A stretch of 64,000 nucleotides of DNA from Lactiplantibacillus nangangensis. Lineage in GTDB: Bacteria; Bacillota; Bacilli; Lactobacillales; Lactobacillaceae. The stretch covers positions 1 to 64,000 of the forward strand of contig NZ_BJDI01000007.1 of the NCBI RefSeq assembly GCF_005405065.1, read 5' to 3'. The translations under genes and the position numbers were made by a program. The stretch's first letter is position 1. Each line of letters starts with the position of its first letter. The notes under the pieces were generated by a model. That model searched no databases and was not told the DNA's origin. It saw only the letters and a program-made list of their open reading frames with translations. Shown here piece by piece: positions 57,862 through 64,000 of the stretch.

Positions 57862-58434
57862 TTACTTTTCGACCGCAAAACCACCGGTCCAGCCAATGGT
57901 TTCTTTGGCCGCTAGAGTCATCTGCAAGAAACCAAAGCTTTCTAATTCACGGGCCCGCTTCAAAGCACCGGCGTCAACAAAGGCAACACCACTATCCTTC
58001 AAGGCTGCCGCTAAAGCTTCTTTGGCATCATTGGAATCACTGGCGGCCATAACAGTGGTCTGTTGGCCACCAACTTTACGACTCTTTAACGTTGCAGCAA
58101 AAGTCGTATTGAAGACCTTGACCACTGTCGAGTCCATCAATAGCCGCTGGATTTCTTCAGCAGCAGAACTGTCTGAAGGGACCACTAAGTCATCCCAAGT
58201 GTCGAAGTTTAAAGGATTCGTAATATCGACAACAATTTTTCCAATTAAAGCAGCTAAGTTGGTTTTAGCGATACTGATTGCGGCTGGATACGGCACAGCC
58301 AAGACGACGATGTCACCTAAGTCTTTCACTGGATCACCATTGCCCAAGTATGTGACGTCATTGCCACCTTGCTTGAATACATCACCAATTGCTTGACCCA
58401 TGTTTCCCTTACCAAAAATCGTAATTGCTGCCAT
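57862..58434 (-). CDS. NAD(P)-binding reductase, F420-dependent-reductase-like
   Basis: A 190-aa Rossmann-fold protein with GKGNMGQAIG at the N-terminus and the VLAVPYPAAISIAK and VVDITNPLNFDTWD segments of the NADPH:F420 reductase-like family. Lactobacilli do not make F420, so it is probably an NADPH-dependent reductase of another small molecule. Single gene. Confidence 0.85.
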   Translation of the reverse strand: MAAITIFGKGNMGQAIGDVFKQGGNDVTYLGNGDPVKDLGDIVVLAVPYPAAISIAKTNLAALIGKIVVDITNPLNFDTWDDLVVPSDSSAAEEIQRLLMDSTVVKVFNTTFAATLKSRKVGGQQTTVMAASDSNDAKEALAAALKDSGVAFVDAGALKRARELESFGFLQMTLAAKETIGWTGGFAVEK

Positions 58435-58538
58435 AAAACCAACCTCCTAATTAGTTAAGTGTATTTGTTTACGCTTTCAAATTACGATAATTATCATCAT
58501 CTGTCAATTTATTAGTTTATGGCGACTGATTTATTTAT

Positions 58539-58580
58539 AAAAAAAGCCCAATCAACCGACTAACTGATTGACTGGGCTTA
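58539..58580 (-). terminator. Terminator after NagE-type PTS gene
   Basis: AGCCCAATCA...TGATTGACTGGGCT stem with T-run on the minus strand, overlapping the region just after the stop codon. Confidence 0.93.
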
Positions 58581-58587
58581 ATGGCAC

Positions 58588-60570
58588 TTATTTAGTTGTT
58601 GCCGTTAAAATCTTAGAGCTTGTCTCAACTTCATTGGACATAATCTTGAACTTCAATAGTCCAACTGTTGCCATATTCGTAATGATGACGATCATCGGCG
58701 TTTGCTTGCCGGCAGCTTTGATGGCATCCAAATCAACCTTGGCGACCACATCGCCATGTTTGACCGTTTGACCATCAGTCACTTGCACGTCAAATGGCGC
58801 ACCCTTCAATTCAACCGTATCAATCCCCATATGCAGTAAGACTTCTAGCCCAGATTCTGTCTTGAAACCAATGGCATGTTTGGTTGGGAACACCGTTGTA
58901 ACCGTCCCGTCAACTGGCGCGGTAATGGTCCCAGTAGTTGGTTCAACGGCAAAGCCATCACCCAACATCTTCTGCGCAAAGGTATCATCTGGCACTTGCT
59001 CAATATCCAGATAAGTCCCGTCCGCCACGCTGTAGAAATCAGCGGTCAAGCCAGACTTAGCGTCACTAACTGGGGCCGTTTCCGCGGGAGCGGCAGTAGT
59101 GGTCGTTGTTGAAATTGGCGCATTCGTCGCTTTCAATTGTGACAACGCATCCGCCACGAATTGAACTTCGGTCCCAACGATGATTTGCAAATTATGCTTA
59201 TCTATCTTATTAATTCCTGGAACGCCTGTCCGCTTGATTGCGGCCTCATCAATCTTATCCGTATCTTCAAGTTGCAACCGCAAACGGGTCGTACAATTGT
59301 CGACAACTTGCAAGTTTTCAGAACCGCCTAAAGCGGCATAAATCTTTTTAGCTTGAATCGTGTATTTATCATCCGTACTATCTTCAGGAACATCAATCGC
59401 ATCGGCTTCATCCGCAGCCGTCAATGGTTCGCGGCCAGGTGTCATCAAATTGAATTTCTTAATGGCAAAGTCGAAACCAAAGTAGTAAATGGCGGCCATG
59501 ACTAATCCTTGGAGAACCAACATCAATGGGTGGTTCGCAATTGGGTTCTTTAAGCTCAAAACAAAGTCGACTAACCCAGCACTGAAGGCGAAGCCCGCCG
59601 TCCAATGCATAAAGGCAGCAAAAGCTAATGATAGCCCAGTGAAGATTGCGTGTAACACATATAATGGCCATGCCACAAACATGAAGGAGAATTCCAATGG
59701 TTCGGTGACCCCGGTAAAGAATGACGCAAAGGCCCCGGCCATCATTAATGACGCCGTTTCAACTTTGCGTTCTGGCAAAGCATTACGGTAAATGGCATAG
59801 GCCCCAGCTGGTAATCCGAACATCATAACTGGGAAGAACCCAGCTTGATACATCCCGGTAACCCCTTTGACCCCTTTAGAAGCCAAGAACTTACCAATAT
59901 CATTAATCCCAGCAACATCAAACCAGAAAACAGAGTTCAAGGCTTGGTGTAACCCAGTTGGAATCAGTAACCGGTTGAAGAAACCGTAGAGTCCAGCCCC
60001 AACCGCGCCTAAGCCTAAAATGAACTTACTGAAAGCGACCAAAACGTTATAAACTGGTGGCCAAACGAGTAATAACAGCACACTGACAACTAACATTACG
60101 AGCGCTGCTAAGATTGGGACTAATCGCTTCCCACTAAAGAAGGATAACGCCATTGGTAACTTGGTTTCATGGAACCGATTGTAGAGTGCCGCAGCAATCA
60201 GCCCGGATAAGATCCCGATAAAGACATTACCAATTTGTGCGAACGATGGATCAACGGCCGTTACTTTGAGATTCAACAAAGTGGCCACGGATTCTGGCTT
60301 CAAAACGTTGGTTGGCATTTCAAAGGCAACCAGTCCAGCCATTGCGGCCGCACCGTCCTTATCCTTGGACATCCCTAATGCTAACCCGACCGCGAACAGT
60401 AGTGGTAATTGGCCTAAAACCGCATTCCCACCAGCTTGTAAGAAATGGGCAACGACATCTGAGCTATAAGAAGCCCACCAGTTCCCAATCCCAACTAGCA
60501 ACGCAGCGGCTGGTAGAACCGCCACAGGTAGTTGCAATGAACGACCCATGCGTTGTAAATATGCTTTCAT
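58588..60570 (-). CDS. nagE: PTS permease EIICBA, N-acetylglucosamine/glucose type
   Basis: A 660-aa complete permease in order EIIC (about 1-360), EIIB (about 395-475, phospho-Cys in VDNCTTRLRL) and EIIA (about 510-640, with KHAIGF and LLHMGIDTVEL). The order C-B-A and the opening MKAYLQRMGRSLQLPVAVLPAAALLVG are those of NagE-type N-acetylglucosamine permeases, though glucose is a known alternate cargo. It could supply GlcNAc to the same downstream pathway as the glycosylasparaginase operon. Upstream a cre lies inside the promoter. Confidence 0.9.
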   Translation of the reverse strand: MKAYLQRMGRSLQLPVAVLPAAALLVGIGNWWASYSSDVVAHFLQAGGNAVLGQLPLLFAVGLALGMSKDKDGAAAMAGLVAFEMPTNVLKPESVATLLNLKVTAVDPSFAQIGNVFIGILSGLIAAALYNRFHETKLPMALSFFSGKRLVPILAALVMLVVSVLLLLVWPPVYNVLVAFSKFILGLGAVGAGLYGFFNRLLIPTGLHQALNSVFWFDVAGINDIGKFLASKGVKGVTGMYQAGFFPVMMFGLPAGAYAIYRNALPERKVETASLMMAGAFASFFTGVTEPLEFSFMFVAWPLYVLHAIFTGLSLAFAAFMHWTAGFAFSAGLVDFVLSLKNPIANHPLMLVLQGLVMAAIYYFGFDFAIKKFNLMTPGREPLTAADEADAIDVPEDSTDDKYTIQAKKIYAALGGSENLQVVDNCTTRLRLQLEDTDKIDEAAIKRTGVPGINKIDKHNLQIIVGTEVQFVADALSQLKATNAPISTTTTTAAPAETAPVSDAKSGLTADFYSVADGTYLDIEQVPDDTFAQKMLGDGFAVEPTTGTITAPVDGTVTTVFPTKHAIGFKTESGLEVLLHMGIDTVELKGAPFDVQVTDGQTVKHGDVVAKVDLDAIKAAGKQTPMIVIITNMATVGLLKFKIMSNEVETSSKILTATTK

Positions 60571-60623
60571 GTGCTTTCCCCCTAGAAAAAATGAATAACT
60601 GCTGTAATCTTATTTCGAAGCTA

Positions 60624-60652
60624 AGCTTACAGTAAAGAAAGCGCTTTTTCAA
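60624..60652 (-). promoter_or_regulatory. nagE promoter with cre in the spacer
   Basis: TTGAAA (60647-60652) and TAAGCT (60624-60629), 17 bases apart, with the cre-like TGAAAAAGCGCTTTCTTT (60634-60651) covering the spacer and -35 on the minus strand. A second, ATGTAA/TTACAT dyad lies farther upstream at 60758-60786. Confidence 0.7.
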
Positions 60653-60868
60653 TCACTTTTCATTGGTCTAGATGGGTTTTAAAACAATCGTTATATCAGA
60701 TTGACTGGTGGTCTGGGATTAATCGAACCGGTTTTAATGATTGGTGTGTAAGGAAAAATGTAAGCGGTGTAATAATTGGTTTACATTCTGGATTGATGGC
60801 GAAAAATAAATAAAAAAATATTGGTTTTCAGATTTAAACCGCGATCAGGTAATGAAAGATAGACGTCA

Positions 60869-61061
60869 ATTGCCGCTTCCGGTTGTTGTCGATAACATGT
60901 GGCCGAGGGACCAGGGCAAGCCAAAAACGTCTTGCCCTCGCCCGGAGGCTTTGCCTAAACCGCAAATCTCCCGGCCGGTCCGTGGTGTAAGACCGGAAAA
61001 TCGCCGGTCAAACGCCACCCACACGGCCGATGCTATCAACAACAACCTACAGCTAGTCAAC
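60869..61061 (-). repeat. Four-member structured repeat, copy 4
   Basis: The same element on the minus strand. Its closing stem is GGTTGTTGTTGATAGCAT, with GTTATCGACAACAACC on the other side, where one A-T pair has become a G-T wobble. Inner hairpins: GACCGG/CCGGTC, CCGGGAG...TTTGC/GCAAA...CTCCGG, and GGGCAAG/CTTGCCC. 5' flank matches copies 1 and 3. The open frames across it on both strands look like a by-product of the fold. Confidence 0.85.
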
Positions 61062-61750
61062 TGTTTTTAATGATTGGTCAGTAGTTTAGACTGACGGAAC
61101 GATGAACCGCAAGTGACCGTTCTGGACATGCCCAACCCAGTATTCCTGTATTCACGCCGGGACTGACACTTTTAGCCTTTAGATAGATAGCCACAATCTT
61201 AAAAGGGTTGCTGACCTGTATCCTTAAAACCAAGTTTCAAAAAAGATTCGAATAAATTTACTTATCTGGGGCAACTAAACACACACTAACTCCGGCTCAG
61301 TAATAATTAGCGATGGTCTAATAAATCTCAAACAATCAATTTTATATCGATTAAATCGTAGCCATTTTTAGTTCAGCGACCGAGCAACACAATATTAATT
61401 TACCGAGCTCCCATCACTCGCTGTAACAATCAGTGCACACCAAATCATTCCGCCTAATAATCGAGCAATTATTGATTAATTTTTAGACGTTTTATCATAA
61501 CTTCAATCGTAAAAATATCCTTAGAACCATTCTATTGTATTCATATAGCTTTTATTAAATATCAACTGCTTAAATCCTCACAATTAGCCTAAAAATACTT
61601 AACTTTCGCACATGAAATCAACTCAATTTTTCGTCTTAAACGATAACATTTTCGTGTACACACATGGTAAACTATGGTTATCGTACTACGATTGATTGTT
61701 AAGCCTAGACTATTAAATTACAGAACTAAGACAACTATAAGGAGAAGAAC
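61062..61750. other. Gene-free stretch before WxL operon
   Basis: About 690 AT-rich bases with no gene I can support. The end carries AAGGAGAA before the WxL gene, and TATGGTTATCG-like promoter sequence near 61670, but no clear operator. Earlier parts (61070-61200) look like decayed sequence next to repeat copy 4. Confidence 0.5.
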
Positions 61751-62353
61751 ATGACAAAATCACAACAACTCAGTGGCCTGTTGAGTTTTCTATTACTCAT
61801 TGGCACGCCACTAACGACACTTGCAGCAGATACTTCAGATAAACCAATTGACCCCCAAAAATCAACGACTGGATTCGAAATTATTGGTAGTAATCTACAA
61901 TTTAGCAGTTTTTCTGACTTTAAGTTTGAATCTGATAAAGCGGAAAACATCATTAATCATGAAGTTACGCTTCACTCAATTGACAAAGAACATACACTAG
62001 CAATTCAAGATTATCGCGGCACACATGAGGGGTGGACACTGTCTGCTACCATGAGTAATGTGACTGAAAAAGACAGTGGGCGAACTATCAAGCAACCTAC
62101 CCTCACACTCAATCCCACACTATCAACTGCTGATAGTCAAAAACTGGCGCCTAACAAAAATATACGCTTAACACCCACTACTACACAACCGGTCCTAAAC
62201 GTCGCAGAAAATTCTGGAGAAGGCAATACTCAGCTTAGCTTCACTAACACCACCATCACTATTCCAAAACAATACGACATTTCTGCAGGCACATATACAG
62301 CTGATCTAAAGTGGACCTTAGCGCCAATAACAAAGGTGGATACAGCCCAATGA
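61751..62353 (+). CDS. Secreted WxL-domain protein
   Basis: A 200-aa protein with a signal peptide (about 1-26, cleavage after LAA) and a compact WxL domain, showing GWTLSATM and a closing DLKWTLAPI. WxL proteins bind the wall and form complexes with DUF916 proteins. First gene of an operon overlapping the next by four bases (ATGA). Confidence 0.9.
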   Translation: MTKSQQLSGLLSFLLLIGTPLTTLAADTSDKPIDPQKSTTGFEIIGSNLQFSSFSDFKFESDKAENIINHEVTLHSIDKEHTLAIQDYRGTHEGWTLSATMSNVTEKDSGRTIKQPTLTLNPTLSTADSQKLAPNKNIRLTPTTTQPVLNVAENSGEGNTQLSFTNTTITIPKQYDISAGTYTADLKWTLAPITKVDTAQ

Positions 62354-63375
62354 TAAGGCACCAGTATTATTGCCGGTACCTTTTAACGCTCGTTTTATGC
62401 TTAGTCGGACTTAACTTTTGGGGGTTACCTAGTCAAGCGACAAGCAAAAATTTTAGCACACAGCCGCAATTGCCGAAAAATCAGCTTATCCCCGGCGCCA
62501 GCTACTATAATTTAAAAGTTATTCCAGGAAGTGAACAGTCACTAACACTTTCGATTACGAATCCCAGTGATCAGACCAAGACGGTCAAAGTCACCCCAGT
62601 CAACGCGACGACTGCTGATTCCGGCACAATCGCTTACGTGCCTTCAAATCGTCAAGACGAGTCTGCCGAAACAACTTTCACTAAAATGACCTCGGTGGCA
62701 GTGACTGTCCAACTAGCACCACGGCAGCAAAAAACGGTAACCTTAAAGACTAAAATTCCAGCAAACGGGTTTCAGGGTGAGATTCGCGGTGGCTTATTTG
62801 TTGCGGACCTAACTCCCAGTCAGTCAAACCAGCAATCGAATTCTACCCAGTTTCATTTGAACAATCGCTTTGCCGAAGTGACTCCCGTGATACTTCGTTG
62901 CAACATCGATCAAAAACTGCGGACTAATTTGAAATTAGCACAGGTCACAGTCAATCCTCAACCGACTGTACCGACGCTGACTGCTAAATTGCGTAATTTG
63001 ACTCCGGCGGCTTTTGGCCAATTAAAAATCCAAGCCAAAGTGGCCGAAAAAGCAACCGGTAAAATCGTTGCAACACAGACGACTGACCAACTAGCAATGG
63101 CTCCCAACAGCTGGTTTAATCACCCAATCACGCTGGGCAAGCAGACTTTAGCTGCGGGTCATTACATCTTGAAACTTGACCTGACTAGTGGCAAACGTGA
63201 CTGGCACTTTGAAGCCCCATTTCAACTTTCAAAACAACAAGTTAAACAACACAACATTAGCCTAAAAAAAGCGACCCCTGCTCGACCATGGGGACGCTGG
63301 CTATTGATTAGTGGCACAACCGTTAGTTTATTAATCGGCGCTTATTGGTTAGGACGGCGACAAGCACACTCATGA
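62350..63375 (+). CDS. DUF916/DUF3324 membrane-anchored WxL partner
   Basis: A 341-aa protein with an N-terminal signal-type segment (about 10-30), a DUF916 domain (about 45-160, SYYNLKVIPGSEQSLTLSITNPSDQ), a DUF3324 domain (about 175-300) and a C-terminal anchor segment (about 315-333) followed by a short basic tail. Such proteins hold WxL proteins at the wall. ATG 62350 is chosen since it overlaps the previous stop (ATGA); the frame is open from 62311. Confidence 0.92.
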   Translation: MIRHQYYCRYLLTLVLCLVGLNFWGLPSQATSKNFSTQPQLPKNQLIPGASYYNLKVIPGSEQSLTLSITNPSDQTKTVKVTPVNATTADSGTIAYVPSNRQDESAETTFTKMTSVAVTVQLAPRQQKTVTLKTKIPANGFQGEIRGGLFVADLTPSQSNQQSNSTQFHLNNRFAEVTPVILRCNIDQKLRTNLKLAQVTVNPQPTVPTLTAKLRNLTPAAFGQLKIQAKVAEKATGKIVATQTTDQLAMAPNSWFNHPITLGKQTLAAGHYILKLDLTSGKRDWHFEAPFQLSKQQVKQHNISLKKATPARPWGRWLLISGTTVSLLIGAYWLGRRQAHS

Positions 63376-64000
63376 AACCCATGCTAAATAGAGCCCCGTT
63401 TAAGCACTGGTGGCTAAAATTCACAAAAATTTTTATCAGTCTACTACTATTTGGACTAATCTGGCCGATCATGACGATTCATGCACAGCCAATTCCGGTC
63501 ACTCATTCTGAAAGTCAGTCACAACCAGCACAACCCGTTAGCAGTTCAGCAGTTGTCTGGTTTTGGTGGCTTGTCTGGCGTGACGGTTTCAATCAACAGC
63601 CTGCGGACATGCATGGTCTCGCCGATAAAAAGGTCACATTATCAGTTTCAGTCGCAAATAGTAATCGGGATATTCAACCACATTATACTTGGTGGCAGTC
63701 TGTTGACGGTGGGCATCAATTTTCTCGCATCAACACCCCGCATACTAAGAGCTATTCTTTTAAACCTAAGTATCAAGCAAATCGGCCAACAATCAAGTTT
63801 CAAGTGCAATGTGATATTGGCAACCGTACTTATTGGTCACGGGTGGCAACCGTCACCGTCACGCAGAAGAAAGTTCCAGCTAAAGGGATCCACATCAAAG
63901 CTGAGGAACCGCTGCTGGCGAATGGTGGCACTACTAAAATGACCGCCACACTGACCCCCAAGAACGCCACTGATCGAGTCAGGTGGGAAAGCGATAACCC
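63372..64000 (+). CDS. Surface protein with Big_2-like domain, cut by window end
   Basis: Starts at ATG 63372, overlapping the previous stop by four bases. It has a signal-anchor segment (about residues 19-38), then a W-rich beta domain and from about 177 a sequence like a bacterial Ig-like domain (GIHIKAEEPLLANGGTTKMTATLTPKNATDRV, by position). The 209 codons seen are open; the rest is outside. Third gene of the WxL operon, probably another part of the same surface complex. The out-of-frame reading at 63481-63942 is a shadow. Confidence 0.82.
   Translation, partial: MKPMLNRAPFKHWWLKFTKIFISLLLFGLIWPIMTIHAQPIPVTHSESQSQPAQPVSSSAVVWFWWLVWRDGFNQQPADMHGLADKKVTLSVSVANSNRDIQPHYTWWQSVDGGHQFSRINTPHTKSYSFKPKYQANRPTIKFQVQCDIGNRTYWSRVATVTVTQKKVPAKGIHIKAEEPLLANGGTTKMTATLTPKNATDRVRWESDN

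Noticed and set aside
57896-58396. 166-aa frame antisense to the NADPH reductase gene
   Set aside because: Fully inside a recognisable Rossmann-fold gene on the other strand; no domain and no start signal.
63481-63942. 153-aa frame at the window end
   Set aside because: Out of frame with the better frame starting at 63372, which overlaps the previous stop as ATGA and has signal and Ig-like features.

Overview
The window looks like chromosome of a plant-adapted lactobacillus of the Lactiplantibacillus plantarum group. The grounds are a tannase-family esterase that matches, from memory, the L. plantarum TanB sequence closely, WxL/DUF916 surface-protein genes, many sugar PTS permeases with CcpA (cre) sites, strong GGAGG ribosome binding sites, and moderate GC. 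No rRNA, tRNA, IS transposase, phage or CRISPR array was seen. It is an accessory region rich in sugar uptake and glycoside-cleavage cassettes.

Layout. 1-600: two adjacent structured intergenic repeats. 774-5796: a minus-strand operon for a probable N-glycan remnant (glycosylasparaginase, GntR regulator, GrdB-like protein, lactose-family EIIC, M20 peptidase) behind one well-formed promoter/operator/cre. 5891-6627: MqsR/MqsA-like toxin-antitoxin pair. 6749-11433: membrane protein, oxidoreductase, MATE exporter and an unknown 496-aa protein. 11565-27686: a plant-glycoside locus built around two AraC regulators. Its leftward arm has GH2, MFS, acetyl-esterase-like and tannase-like genes; its rightward arm has GH3, GH78, GH43 and a DUF4038/GH140-like gene. 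28101-32484: a cellobiose-type PTS operon (EIIB, EIIC, 6-phospho-beta-glucosidase, small protein) with a divergent GntR gene. 32679-39852: oxidoreductase, a four-gene operon of two Mor-type regulators and two zinc-ribbon membrane proteins, a GNAT protein, an EIIA-like protein lacking both active-site histidines, an orphan RelB and a YjeM permease. 39927-44386: a BglG-controlled beta-glucoside operon with two visible RAT antiterminators. 44601-52565: AbrB-DUF998 membrane protein, BspA/MucBP/WxL surface protein, two aldo-keto reductases with a divergent LysR, and a purine permease. 53351-56219: a 30-aa amphipathic peptide gene and a CopY-box-controlled copper operon (two cupredoxin proteins plus a P1B ATPase). 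56354-60570: dehydrogenases and a NagE-type PTS. 61751-64000: the start of a WxL/DUF916 surface-complex operon, cut by the window end.

How the parts work together. Several cassettes follow one logic: import a plant or host glycoconjugate intact, then cleave it inside the cell. None of the glycosidases or the two esterases has a signal peptide. Cre sites sit in front of nearly every sugar operon, so most should be repressed when a better carbon source is present.

The most unusual signal is a family of four about 170-190 base intergenic elements (410-580, 27826-27998, 53090-53259, 60881-61047). Their outer stem and internal hairpins differ in sequence but keep pairing by compensatory changes, which points to a structured RNA or a structure-dependent mobile repeat. 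Two copies are preceded by a second structured module. Other points to check are the 30-aa peptide, the GrdB-like protein in the glycosylasparaginase operon, the His-less EIIA and the Mor/zinc-ribbon operon.
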